NCBI RefSeq assembly: GCF_019455385.1
Contig: NZ_JACOFR010000012.1
Span: forward strand, 1-64,000
Direction of reading: 5' to 3'
Source: Bradyrhizobium sp. BR 10289
Lineage (GTDB): Bacteria; Pseudomonadota; Alphaproteobacteria; Rhizobiales; Xanthobacteraceae
DNA: 64,000 nucleotides
Below the pieces are notes generated by a model. That model did no database searches. It was given only the letters and a program-made list of their open reading frames with translations, and had not been told where the DNA came from. Both the position numbers and the translations under genes were made by a program. Positions 1 to 8,734 of the stretch are shown piece by piece; within the stretch, counting starts at the first letter, position 1; the number at the start of each line of letters is the position of its first letter.

Positions 1-67
1 GAGGGAGCGTGCTGTGGCTGCGGTATATCGCCCATGCTTTAGAGCTTTGCTGCTCTTCGCGGTGAGC

Positions 68-370
68 TCAGGCTCGATGATCTGCTCGGTCGGCAGCAGT
101 CCTTTGCTCGGGGAGGGTCAGTGCGGGCGCCGTCGTTATAGTCTCAGCGAGCATCGCTTGATCGGCGTTAACGGTGACATGCTTCACCGTGATCGACTGC
201 TGCCCCCGCCCTCGATGGTGGTCTAGTCGTTCGGTCAACATCATCACGGTGCGGGTGGCCTTGTCGGCAAGCTGCAGGTATTTCGTTCTCGCCTGAAAGA
301 ACTCGGGTGGCTAGGCCCAGGCCTTCCGATACATCGCTAGCGCAGCCTCACGAAGTTTGCGCAAGGCTGG
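68..370 (-). pseudogene. Remnant of a small conserved rhizobial hypothetical protein
   Basis: Read on the minus strand, one frame gives a coherent protein-like sequence ending at the stop at 68-70. It includes LREAALAMYRKAW, then an in-frame TAG (311-313), then PPEFFQARTKYLQLADKAT, MMLTERLDHHRG and QQSITVKHVTVNADQA. The last part resembles the Gln-rich/ITVKHVTVNA C-terminus of a small hypothetical protein family I recall from Bradyrhizobium and other rhizobia. The TAG sits where a Gln (CAG) would fit, so a single substitution may have killed the gene. The 5' end is not definable: the frame runs back without a start to the LysR stop. Family assignment is from memory and no function is known. 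Confidence 0.45.
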
Positions 371-469
371 CGCGCCGAAGCCTGCAGGGCGAAGGCGAAC
401 TCGTTGCGTTTGCTTCGGCTCGGCAAGCCGAACAGGGGCAAGCTTCTTTCCGAGCCCTTCGCCGCCATC

Positions 470-1423
470 TCAACCCACCAATTTCCACCTCCCATCCCCC
501 GCGCGCTTCAGCGCGGGATCCGGCACCCGCACATGTTCGGCGAGGAAATCGATGAACGCGCGCACGCGGGCGGGGAGGGGCGCGGTGTGGCCGACATAGA
601 CGGCGTGGATGTCTTCGCGGTCGCCGGGATTGTAGGTCTGAAGAACCGGTATGAGGCGGCCGGCCTCGATGTCGGGGCCGATGTGGAAAAGGGCGAGGCG
701 GGCGAGGCCAACGCCGCCGAGGCAGAGGCGGCGGGCGACCTCGCCGTCGCTGGCGCGTGCGACCGGCGGCGGAACGGCTTCCTCGGCATGCTCGCCGCGC
801 TTGAACGGCCAGCCGCCGCGGATGCGTGGAAAGGTCCAGCCGATGCCGCGGTGATCGGCGAGATCGCCCGGCGTCTTCGGCGTGCCGAAGCGTGCCAGAT
901 AGCTCGGAGCGCTGACGACCACCATGCGGCTGGTGCCGAGTTTGCGCGCGATCAGGCGCGAGGCCTTCAGAGGTCCGACACGGATGGCGACGTCGGCGCG
1001 CTCCTGCATCAGGTCGATCAACGTATCGGTCAGCACGAGGTCGAGTGTGATTTCGGGATGCTGTTCGAGGAAGCGCGGGATCAGCGGCATCATATGCAGC
1101 ATGCCGAAAGGGATGTTGCTGTTGACCGTCAGGCGGCCGCGCGGCGCCGCGCCTGAGGCCGCCTCGCGCTCGGCCTCCTCCATCTCGCCGAGGATGCGGA
1201 GCGAGCGCTGGTAAAAGGCTTGGCCCTCCGCGGTGAGGGTGAGCTTGCGCGTGGTGCGGTTGATCAGCCGCGCGCCGAGCCGCGCCTCCAGCCGTGAGAT
1301 CAGCTTGCTGACGCCCGACGGTGTCAGGCGCAGTTTTCGCGCGGCCTGCGTGAAGCCGCCGAGATCGACGACGCGGACGAAGACCTCCATCTCGGCGGAG
1401 CGGTTGGTGTCGAAACGGGCCAT
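470..1423 (-). CDS. LysR family transcriptional regulator
   Basis: This 317-residue protein has the usual LysR layout: an N-terminal winged helix-turn-helix (about residues 8-66, with FTQAARKLRLTPSGVSKLISRLE) and a C-terminal effector-binding domain (about 95-300). The length is normal for the family. It is divergent from the MFS exporter gene, whose start lies about 100 bp away, so the obvious role is control of that exporter and of itself from the shared intergenic region. By its SxVSKxISRLE recognition helix and effector domain it looks closest to the large CrgA/DsdC-like branch. The ligand cannot be told from the sequence. Confidence 0.93.
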   Translation of the reverse strand: MARFDTNRSAEMEVFVRVVDLGGFTQAARKLRLTPSGVSKLISRLEARLGARLINRTTRKLTLTAEGQAFYQRSLRILGEMEEAEREAASGAAPRGRLTVNSNIPFGMLHMMPLIPRFLEQHPEITLDLVLTDTLIDLMQERADVAIRVGPLKASRLIARKLGTSRMVVVSAPSYLARFGTPKTPGDLADHRGIGWTFPRIRGGWPFKRGEHAEEAVPPPVARASDGEVARRLCLGGVGLARLALFHIGPDIEAGRLIPVLQTYNPGDREDIHAVYVGHTAPLPARVRAFIDFLAEHVRVPDPALKRAGDGRWKLVG

Positions 1424-1521
1424 GTTGAATTGAAGTCATAAATGATTGGATTACGGACATGCTAATGGATTTGTCGCACGGCGGCTATGTGCGTGACCAG
1501 TCTCATCCATTGGAGCCACGC

Positions 1522-2703
1522 ATGCCTCCCGCCGTCCTCGCGCTCACCGCCGGTGCCTTCGGTATCGGCACCACCGAATTCATCATCATGGGCCTGCTGC
1601 TCCAGGTCGCCGCCGACATGCATGTCTCCGTGCCGGTCGCGGGCCTGCTGATCTCCGGCTACGCTCTCGGCGTGTTTGTCGGCGCACCGGTGCTGACCCT
1701 GGCGACGCGCCGTATGCCGCGCAAAACCGTGCTGCTGGCGCTGATGGCGATCTTCACGCTCGGCAATGCCGCCTGCGCGCTCGCGCCGAACTACGAACTC
1801 CTGATGGCGGCGCGGGTGCTGACTTCGCTTGCCCATGGCACCTTTTTCGGCGTCGGCTCCGTGGTGGCGACCAGCCTCGTCGCCGAAGACAAGCGCGCCT
1901 CCGCCATTGCGACCATGTTCATCGGCCTGACCGTTGCGACGCTGTTAGGGGTGCCCTTCGGCGCCTGGTTGGGCCTGATGCTGGGCTGGCGTGCGGCGTT
2001 CTGGGCGGTGACGGTGATCGGCGTGATCGCCTTTGCCGTGGTGGCCGCGTTCGTGCCCGGCCATGTCGGCAACGGGGACAAGCCGATCTCGCTCGCCGAG
2101 GAGGTGGCGGTGCTCCGCCGCCCGCAGGTGCTGCTCGGCCTCGCCATGACCGTGTTCGGCTTTGCCGGCCTGTTCGTCGTCTTCACCTATATCCAGCCGA
2201 TCCTGACCCGCTTCACCGGCTTTTCGGAAGGTGCGGTGTCGCCGATCCTGCTGGTGTTCGGCGCCGGCCTTGCGATCGGCAATGTCGCCGGCGGCAAGCT
2301 CGCCGACCGCGGCCTCGCACGTGCGCTAATCGGCACGCTGGCCGCGCTCGCGATCGTGCTGCTTGGCCTTGCCGCGGTGCTGTCGGTCAAGATCGCCGCC
2401 GTGGCTTTGATCCTCCTGCTCGGCATTGCCGCCTTCGCGACCGTCGCGCCGCTCCAGCTTCGCGTGCTGGAGGCCGCCGGCCCCAGTGGCCGCACCCTCG
2501 CCTCCAGCCTCAACATCGCCGCGTTCAATCTCGGCAACGCGCTCGGCGCCTGGGCCGGCGGCGTCGCCATCGATCGTGGACTCGGCCTGTCCACGCTGCC
2601 ATTGGTCGCGGCCGGTATCACGGCGCTCGGCCTCGTGCTTGCGCTGTGGAGCCTCCAGCTCGACCGCCGGCAGGTCGCCGTCGCGGCGTGTCCGGCCGAA
2701 TAG
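1522..2703 (+). CDS. MFS transporter, drug/sugar efflux (DHA1/AraJ-like)
   Basis: A 393-residue inner-membrane protein with about twelve hydrophobic segments and the MFS hallmarks: a GTTEFIIMG motif in the first helix, a basic cytoplasmic loop (TRRMPRKT, about residues 65-72) after helix 2, and a second basic loop after helix 8 (KLADRGLARA). The N-terminal GTTEF signature is typical of the AraJ/YdhP/chloramphenicol-efflux subgroup of proton-coupled exporters. An upstream in-frame ATG at 1459 exists, but 1522 has a GGAG six bases ahead and starts right at the first membrane helix. It is divergent from the LysR gene and followed 10 bp later by the broken aldo/keto reductase gene, probably one transcript. 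Substrate unknown. Confidence 0.92.
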   Translation: MPPAVLALTAGAFGIGTTEFIIMGLLLQVAADMHVSVPVAGLLISGYALGVFVGAPVLTLATRRMPRKTVLLALMAIFTLGNAACALAPNYELLMAARVLTSLAHGTFFGVGSVVATSLVAEDKRASAIATMFIGLTVATLLGVPFGAWLGLMLGWRAAFWAVTVIGVIAFAVVAAFVPGHVGNGDKPISLAEEVAVLRRPQVLLGLAMTVFGFAGLFVVFTYIQPILTRFTGFSEGAVSPILLVFGAGLAIGNVAGGKLADRGLARALIGTLAALAIVLLGLAAVLSVKIAAVALILLLGIAAFATVAPLQLRVLEAAGPSGRTLASSLNIAAFNLGNALGAWAGGVAIDRGLGLSTLPLVAAGITALGLVLALWSLQLDRRQVAVAACPAE

Positions 2704-2713
2704 GAGAGGGATC

Positions 2714-3746
2714 GTGGACTATCGCAATCTCGGCGCGTCCGGTCTCAAGGTCCCCGTCCTCAGCTTCGGCACCGGCACGTTCGGTGGTCAGGGTCCGCTG
2801 TTCTCGGCCTGGGGCCACAGCGACGCGAATGAAGCGCGCCGGCTGATCGATATCTGCCTCGAGGCCGGCGTCAATCTGTTCGACAGCGCCGACGTCTATT
2901 CGAACGGCGCTTCCGAGCAGATCCTCGGCGCGGCCATCAAGGGCCGTCGCGACAAGGTGCTGATCTCGACCAAGATGAGCCTGCCGATGGGCGATGGCCC
3001 GCTCGATGCGGGCTCCTCTCGGCAGCGGCTGCTGATCTCGGTCGACGCAGCGCTGCGCCGGCTCGGCACACACCATCGACTTGCTTCAGCTCCATGCCTT
3101 CGATGCATTCACGCCGATCGAGGAGGTGCTGTCGACGCTCGATAGGCTCGTGCGCGCCGGCAAGCTGCGCTATGTCGGCGTCTCCAATTTCGCCGGCTGG
3201 CAGCTGATGAAATCGCTCGCCATTGCGGACCGCCACGGCTGGCCGCGTTATGTCGCGCACCAGGTCTATTACTCGCTGCTCGGCCGTGATTATGAATGGG
3301 AGCTGATGCCGTTGGCGCGCGACCAGGGCGTCGGCGCGCTGGTCTGGAGCCCGCTCGGCTGGGGCCGGCTGACCGAAAAGATCCGGCGCGGCCAGCCGTT
3401 GCCGGAAGCGAGCCGCCTGCACGCCACCGCGCAGTTCGGTCCGCCCGTGGACGAGCAGCGGCTTTACGCCGTCGTTGACGTGCTCGATGCGATCGCCGCG
3501 GAAACCGGCCGCTCCGTGCCGCAGGTTGCCATTGCCTGGCTGCTGTCACGCCCCACCGTCGCCTCCGTGATCATCGGTGCCCGCGACGAGGCGCAGCTGC
3601 GCGACAATCTCGGCGCGGTCGGCTGGTTGCTGAGCGCGGATCAGATCAAGCGCCTCGACGAGGTCAGCGCGGTGATGCCGCCCTATCCCTACTATCCCTA
3701 TCGTATCCAGGAGGGCTTTGCGCGGCTCAACCCGCCGCTGGTCTAA
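2714..3746 (+). pseudogene. Aldo/keto reductase, frameshifted
   Basis: Two frames together make one full-length aldo/keto reductase of about 344 residues. The first part starts at GTG 2714 (GGAGAGGG just upstream) and carries the family's catalytic Asp57 and Tyr62 (FDSADVY) and Lys87 (ISTKMS). The second part, from about 3069, carries the catalytic His in LLQLHAFD, the GVSNFAGWQ segment and the C-terminal NADPH-binding region (SVIIGARDEAQLRDNL). The break is in ACACAC at 3068-3073. The family expects RLGTDxIDLLQLH, which a two-base loss would explain. It is either a real pseudogene or a sequencing error. It follows the MFS gene closely. In the family these enzymes reduce aldehydes and ketones using NADPH. 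Confidence 0.85.
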
Positions 3747-3861
3747 GTGCAGCCGCCATGGACGTGACAGAGCGTCGCGGCGATGCGCCATGCAGAAACG
3801 CACCTGTACACGCCGACGTGACCTCCATAACCTCCGCCGCGCAATTTTTCGGAGATGCGAC

Positions 3862-5427
3862 GTGGCGAAGACGACGGCAAGGAAGAAGAATGCTTCAAGC
3901 AAAGTAGCGAAGGCCAGGACGAGCACCGCTCGCAAGGGCGCCGTTGCAAAAAATGCGAAGAAGGCGGTCAGGAAGGTTGCGCCGCGTAAATCGGCCACGG
4001 CCCGTCGCCCCAAGGGGCCGGCCTGGCAATGGTCCGCGGTCGACACTGCGGCCGCAATCCGCAACGGCGCAATCTCCGCGGTCGAGACCGTCGAGGCGCA
4101 TCTGGACCGGATGCGCGCCGTCAATCCCGCCCTGAATGCGGTCGTCGTCGATCTCAGCGAGGAGGCGCTGAAGGCCGCGCATGCCGCCGACAAGCAGCGC
4201 GCCAACGGCGGTGCGCTCGGCCTCCTGCACGGCGTTCCCATCACCATCAAGGAAAACGTCGATTACGAGGGTCGGCCGAATTTCAACGGCGTGCCCGCCA
4301 ACAAGGATCTTATCGCGCCGTCGGATTCGCCTGTCGTGCGCAACCTCAAGAAGGCCGGCGCGATCGTCATCGGCCTCACCAACACGCCGGAATTCTCCTT
4401 TCGCGGCTTCACCGATAATCCCCTGCACGGGCTGACGCTCAATCCTTGGGATCCCAACATCACCTGCGGCGGCTCCTCGGGCGGCGCGGGTTCAGCGGTT
4501 GCCGCCGGCATCGGCACCATCGCCCATGGCAACGACATCGGCGGCTCGCTGCGCTGGCCGGCGCATTGCAATGGCGTTGCGACCGTCAAGCCGACGCAGG
4601 GCCGCATTCCCGCCTTCAACGCGAGCGCAACGGCAGAGCGTCCGATGCTGGCGCATCTGATGTCGGCGCAGGGGCCGCTTGCCCGTCATGTGGCCGACGT
4701 TCGCCTCGCGCTGGAGGTGATGAGTCAGCGCGATCCGCGCGATCCTTGGTGGGTGCCGGCGCCGCTGGCCGGCGAGAAGCCGAAGGGGCCGATCAAGGTG
4801 GCGCTGGCCAGGATTCCCGACGATATGGACGTCGATCCCTCCATCGCGGCGGCGCTGCGCCAGGCCGCCGATCACCTCGAGCGTTCCGGCTATCGCGTGA
4901 CCGAGGTCGAGGTCCCCGACATCAACGGCGTCTGGCAGACCTGGTGCGACATCATCACCAACGAGACGATGGTGATGCAGGAGGCCGCCATGCTGAAGGT
5001 GACGTCCGAGGACTTCCACAAGGCCTGGGGCGGCATGAAGACCAAGGCCAATGTGCTCGATCTCAAGGCCTGGATGCAGGCGACCGCCGCGCGCAACGGC
5101 CATATTCGCGCCTGGCAGTTGTTCTTCGAGCAATATCCCGTGGTGCTGGCGCCGACCACGGTGAAGCCGACGCCGGGACCGCGCGAGGATACGATCAGTG
5201 CCGAGCGCGTGAGGGAGATTTTCTGGGGCGAGATCCGCTTCATCTCCGCGATCAACGTGCTGGGCCTGCCGGGCGCGGTCGTGCCTGTGGCCCTGCACGA
5301 CGGCAAGCCGATCGCCGTGCAGCTCATTGCCGGCCGCTATCGTGAGGATCTCGCGCTCGATGCCGCAGCGGCGATCGAGAAGCGCGCCGGCGTGCTTGCC
5401 CATCGCCTCTGGGAGACGATGGCCTGA
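3862..5427 (+). CDS. Amidase signature family protein with a basic N-terminal tail
   Basis: A 521-residue amidase-signature hydrolase. The Ser-cisSer-Lys triad is visible: Lys in VPITIKENV, cis-Ser in the Gly/Ser-rich CGGSSGGAGSA loop, and the nucleophile Ser in NDIGGSLRWPAH. These enzymes hydrolyse C-N amide bonds; the substrate cannot be assigned. The start chosen is GTG 3862, with GGAG at 3851-3854, because the frame upstream overlaps the preceding gene. Unusually, the first 52 or so residues are almost entirely Lys, Arg, Ala, Thr and Ser (AKTTARKKNASSKVAKAR...), like a histone H1 tail, before the fold begins at WQWSAVDTAAA. Stand-alone gene, ending at a strong hairpin. Confidence 0.9.
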   Translation: MAKTTARKKNASSKVAKARTSTARKGAVAKNAKKAVRKVAPRKSATARRPKGPAWQWSAVDTAAAIRNGAISAVETVEAHLDRMRAVNPALNAVVVDLSEEALKAAHAADKQRANGGALGLLHGVPITIKENVDYEGRPNFNGVPANKDLIAPSDSPVVRNLKKAGAIVIGLTNTPEFSFRGFTDNPLHGLTLNPWDPNITCGGSSGGAGSAVAAGIGTIAHGNDIGGSLRWPAHCNGVATVKPTQGRIPAFNASATAERPMLAHLMSAQGPLARHVADVRLALEVMSQRDPRDPWWVPAPLAGEKPKGPIKVALARIPDDMDVDPSIAAALRQAADHLERSGYRVTEVEVPDINGVWQTWCDIITNETMVMQEAAMLKVTSEDFHKAWGGMKTKANVLDLKAWMQATAARNGHIRAWQLFFEQYPVVLAPTTVKPTPGPREDTISAERVREIFWGEIRFISAINVLGLPGAVVPVALHDGKPIAVQLIAGRYREDLALDAAAAIEKRAGVLAHRLWETMA

Positions 5428-5434
5428 ACCTGCG

Positions 5435-5471
5435 CGCAAGGGCTTCGCGCGTCAGGCACGAAGCCCTTGCG
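5435..5471. terminator. Bidirectional hairpin between convergent genes
   Basis: A 13-bp perfect inverted repeat (arms 5435-5447 and 5459-5471, CGCAAGGGCTTCG and its complement) with an 11-base loop lies 8 bp after the amidase stop and 11 bp before the end of the convergent tadG-like gene. There is no T-run. The position and stem strength make a shared terminator the natural reading. Confidence 0.7.
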
Positions 5472-5481
5472 ACGAAGCTGG

Positions 5482-6783
5482 TCAGTTCGTCAGATGCGAG
5501 GCGGCGATGGCCTTCTGGAACAGCGCGTTCAGTGCGTCGCTGATGCTTGCATCGCTCGAGACTTCGTAATAGTAGCCCGGCGTCGCGCAGGACTGCATCT
5601 TGGTCCCGATCGAGCTGCGCCACGGCGCGATGTAGGTGTTGTACCAGCTGTTGTTGGTGATCGCGAGATAGGTGGTGTAGAGCACCGCGATCTTGACCCC
5701 GCGCGCCTTGATGGTGTCGCAGATCGCCGTTGTCAGCGGCTCCTGGCATCGTCCCCCCGAGATCACCGTCTGGCTGCAACTCGAGGGATAGTAATAGTCG
5801 GCGACACCGTCGGAGACGAAGAACAGCCATTTCTGCGGCGAGTTGGACGAGCCATTGCCGGGCGTCGGAATCGTGCCGTTCATCGACGACAGGATGCCGT
5901 CGAAATCCGTGCACATGTCGCTGTTGTAGTTGCTGTAGGGGATCGTCATCAGGTCGACGGCGGAAACCGCGGTCTTCACCGATGAAAGGCTCGAGGTCAG
6001 CGTCGAGATGGTGGACAGGCCGATCGAGCTGCAATCGCTGCCCATGGTGTAGACCGCCATCCGGTACTGGTTGCTGACGAGCTGGCTCGCGGTTGCCGTG
6101 TCCGTCAGCGACTGGGTCGCGTCACGCACGAGGTCGATCCGCATCTTGATGCCGAGGTTCTTCGCGATCGAGTAATAGCTGTTGGTCTGTAGCGTCTTCT
6201 TCGAGCTCGACGTGTAGGTGTCGTGGCAGGCGAAGGCGCAGCTGTCGGATGTCGCATTCTGTAACTTGGTCATGTCGGCGGTCGTCGCGCCGAGCCCTTG
6301 CGACGGCGAGTTGTCCAGCAGCACGTAGAAGTCGATATAGGCGGGGAGGGAGGCGGCCGCACTCGATGTCGCCGTGAAACCGATGGTCTTGTAGCCTACA
6401 ATTCCCATGAAATAGGTGGTCACGGCCGACGTCGCCGTCCCCGTGGCGGTGCGCGTGGTGACGCTGTCGGTCACGGTGATGGTCACCGAGCTCGTCGTCA
6501 GGCCGAGCGCGGACATCTGCCCGGTGAAGGTGTTGAGGGCGTCGCTCTGGGCGGCCGAGGCGCTCTTGGTGATTTCGCTCTTGGCGGTGGCAACCAGCAC
6601 TGCGGTGTCGAGCGCCGCGATCAGTTTCGCTCTCGCCCGCGCGGCGAGGGAGTAGTCGACGGCCGCGCCGACGAAGGACAGCAGCGGGACCAGTGAGAGC
6701 GCAAAGATGACTGCGATGTTGCCATTTCGGTCGGAGACAAAGCGCGAAAGCAGGCGATGAGCATTCCGGGTGGAAAAGGTCAA
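5482..6783 (-). CDS. TadE/TadG-like protein with von Willebrand A domain
   Basis: A 433-residue protein with the TadG architecture: a short cytoplasmic N-terminus, one membrane helix (about residues 23-43, NIAVIFALSLVPLLSFVGAA) preceded by the RNGNIAV motif, then a long Ser/Thr-rich periplasmic part. The second half is vWA-like, with a MIDAS-type DNSPS at residues 157-161 and a FFVSDGVAD strand later. In Flp/Tad pilus systems TadG is a minor pilin-like envelope protein. No other tad/cpa gene is in the window, so this is an orphan copy, as is common in rhizobia. It is convergent with the amidase gene. Confidence 0.88.
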   Translation of the reverse strand: MTFSTRNAHRLLSRFVSDRNGNIAVIFALSLVPLLSFVGAAVDYSLAARARAKLIAALDTAVLVATAKSEITKSASAAQSDALNTFTGQMSALGLTTSSVTITVTDSVTTRTATGTATSAVTTYFMGIVGYKTIGFTATSSAAASLPAYIDFYVLLDNSPSQGLGATTADMTKLQNATSDSCAFACHDTYTSSSKKTLQTNSYYSIAKNLGIKMRIDLVRDATQSLTDTATASQLVSNQYRMAVYTMGSDCSSIGLSTISTLTSSLSSVKTAVSAVDLMTIPYSNYNSDMCTDFDGILSSMNGTIPTPGNGSSNSPQKWLFFVSDGVADYYYPSSCSQTVISGGRCQEPLTTAICDTIKARGVKIAVLYTTYLAITNNSWYNTYIAPWRSSIGTKMQSCATPGYYYEVSSDASISDALNALFQKAIAASHLTN

Positions 6784-7319
6784 ACGAACGCATCCTTGAA
6801 CGCAAACAATGCGCGGACGCTAGCACTCCGGAACTTACGCAAGAGTTGACTGCGATGTGAACACGCGTGTCCGTAGTGTTGCGGGGCATGTCGCAAGAGC
6901 GCGAGAAACCCCGACAAAAGCAGGACATTTCGAACGCGGTGTTCAGCGGACCCGTAGTATACCGGGGGGCGGTGCCGTTCGGGCGCGTGGCTTCGACATG
7001 CACGGATGCCGGGTCCTGCAAGAGCGCGTCAACTCAGAGTCAGGAGAGGGCGTGACGACAAATGATCGTCCGATCGCCCCGGCTCTCTTCGATTATCCGT
7101 ATATTCCGAAGTTGGTCTGCCGGGCGCAGTTCGTCTGGTCGTCGACGGGACACAGGCATTCCTGATGGCAACCACATCGGAGATGAGAAGGGGCTCCCGG
7201 GTGCTCCGGCTCATGGAGCCGTCGCGCCAGCTCGGCAATTCATTAATCAAATTTGCCTCGAATTTTAGCCGATTCACCAACAACCGTTAGGGTTACTTCC
7301 TCGATCTCTAAGCGAATTA
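6784..7319. other. Long intergenic region without a convincing gene
   Basis: The gap between the divergent tadG-like gene and metY holds only short open frames with no recognisable protein character. A small hairpin (CGGCTC-ATG-GAGCCG, 7207-7221) and an AT-rich stretch (7235-7265) are seen. It probably carries promoters for both genes. Confidence 0.5.
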
Positions 7320-7363
7320 TTGTCCGCTTTACCACCCGCCTCTAACAGAGGGAGGGCGGACAA
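7320..7363 (+). promoter_or_regulatory. Structured leader upstream of metY
   Basis: A compound hairpin ends 57 bp before the metY start. The outer arms are 7320-7327 and 7356-7363 (TTGTCCGC/GCGGACAA, perfect 8 bp). The inner arms are 7339-7343 and 7347-7351 (CCTCT/AGAGG) around an AAC loop, with a further CC/GG pairing between. Its place in the leader of a methionine gene suggests cis-regulation (riboswitch, attenuator or operator). It does not match the SAM-II riboswitch consensus by eye. Confidence 0.4.
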
Positions 7364-7420
7364 CGCACATGCCTCATACAGGCCAATAAGTGCGGCCCGC
7401 GCCCACGCGGAGGTGGCACG

Positions 7421-8722
7421 ATGCGCAACGAGACGATCGCTATTCACGCCGGCTACGAGCCTGAAGCCACCACGCACGCGGTTGCGGTGCCGATCTACCA
7501 GACCGCGGCCTATGCCTTCGACAGCGCCGATCACGGCGCGGCCCTCTTCAATCTCGAGGCCGAAGGTTTCCGTTACAGCCGGATCGCCAATCCGACCAGC
7601 GCGGTGCTGGAGAAGCGCATCGCTCAGCTCGAGGGAGGTGTTGGCGCGCTCGCGGTCGCGACCGGCCAGGCGGCGCTGCATTTCGCTTTCGTCAACGTCG
7701 CCGATCACGGCGGCAACATCGTCTCCGTGCCGCAGCTCTACGGCACCACGCACACGCTGCTCTCGCACATCCTGCCGCGTCAGGGCGTCACCGGCCGCTT
7801 CGCCGAGAGCGACGCGCCTGAGGCGATCGCGAAGCTGATCGACGAGAACACCCGCGCCGTGTTCGCCGAGACCATCGGCAACCCCGCCGGCAATGTCTGC
7901 GACATCGAGGCGCTGGCGAAGGTCGCGCATGCCCATGGCGTGCCGCTGATCGTCGACAACACGGTCGCGACCCCGATCCTGCTGAGGCCGTTCGATTACG
8001 GCGCCGACATCGCCGTGCACTCGCTCACGAAGTTCCTGGGTGGCCACGGCACCACGCTCGGCGGCGCCATCGTCGATTCCGGAAATTTTCCGTGGGCGAA
8101 ATACGTCGACCGCTTCCCGGCCTACAACAAGCCGGACGCCTCCTATCATGGCCTCGTCTATGCCGAGCGTTTCGGCAAGACCGCCTATATCGAGCGTGCG
8201 CGCAGTGTCTATCAGCGGACCATGGGCTCGGTGTTGTCGCCGTTCAACGCCTTCTTGCTGCTCCAGGGCATCGAAACCGTAGCGCTGCGCATGGAGCGCC
8301 ATTGCGAGAACGCCCGCAAGGTCGCCGAATTCCTGCGGGGCGATCCGCGCGTTGCCTGGGTGAACTACACCGGCTTCCCCGACAGTCCTTATTATCCGCT
8401 GGTCCAGAAATATCTCGACGGCAACGCCTCCTCGCTGTTCACCTTCGGCATCAAGGGCGGCATGGAAGCCGGCAAGACTTTCTACGACGCGCTGAAGCTG
8501 ATCACGCGCCTGGTCAATATCGGCGATGCCAAGTCGCTGGCCTGCCACCCGGCCTCGACCACGCACCGCCAGATGTCGGCGGAGCAGCAGCGCGCCGCCG
8601 GCGTGCTGCCGGAGACGATCCGTCTCTCGATCGGCATCGAGCATTCCGCCGATATCATCGAGGACATCGACCAGGCGCTTGAAAAAGCTTGCCCGTCGTC
8701 ACGTCTCCAGGCCGCGGAGTAG
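7421..8722 (+). CDS. metY: O-acetylhomoserine aminocarboxypropyltransferase (sulfhydrylase)
   Basis: A 433-residue PLP enzyme of the Cys/Met metabolism family (fold type I). It condenses O-acylhomoserine with sulfide to homocysteine, the direct sulfhydrylation route to methionine. Visible are RYSRIANPT near residue 51, the PLP-stacking VPQLYGTTHT loop, the DNTVATP strand and the Schiff-base Lys204 in HSLTKFLGGHG. The length of about 430 residues and the TKFLGGHGTTLGG context fit MetY rather than the shorter MetZ/MetB. GGAGG lies 9 bp upstream of the ATG. It is followed 12 bp later by the MetA-family acyltransferase, so the two genes encode consecutive steps and are probably one operon. Confidence 0.93.
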   Translation: MRNETIAIHAGYEPEATTHAVAVPIYQTAAYAFDSADHGAALFNLEAEGFRYSRIANPTSAVLEKRIAQLEGGVGALAVATGQAALHFAFVNVADHGGNIVSVPQLYGTTHTLLSHILPRQGVTGRFAESDAPEAIAKLIDENTRAVFAETIGNPAGNVCDIEALAKVAHAHGVPLIVDNTVATPILLRPFDYGADIAVHSLTKFLGGHGTTLGGAIVDSGNFPWAKYVDRFPAYNKPDASYHGLVYAERFGKTAYIERARSVYQRTMGSVLSPFNAFLLLQGIETVALRMERHCENARKVAEFLRGDPRVAWVNYTGFPDSPYYPLVQKYLDGNASSLFTFGIKGGMEAGKTFYDALKLITRLVNIGDAKSLACHPASTTHRQMSAEQQRAAGVLPETIRLSIGIEHSADIIEDIDQALEKACPSSRLQAAE

Positions 8723-8734
8723 GCGACGGCGCCC

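Noticed and set aside
404..1156. A 250-residue open frame opposite the LysR gene
   Set aside because: Asp/Ala/Arg-rich antisense shadow. The LysR protein on the minus strand has clear domains.
7264..7420. SAM-II riboswitch before metY
   Set aside because: The conserved core of the SAM-II aptamer could not be found by eye. Only an unassigned hairpin is reported; a covariance model search would decide.
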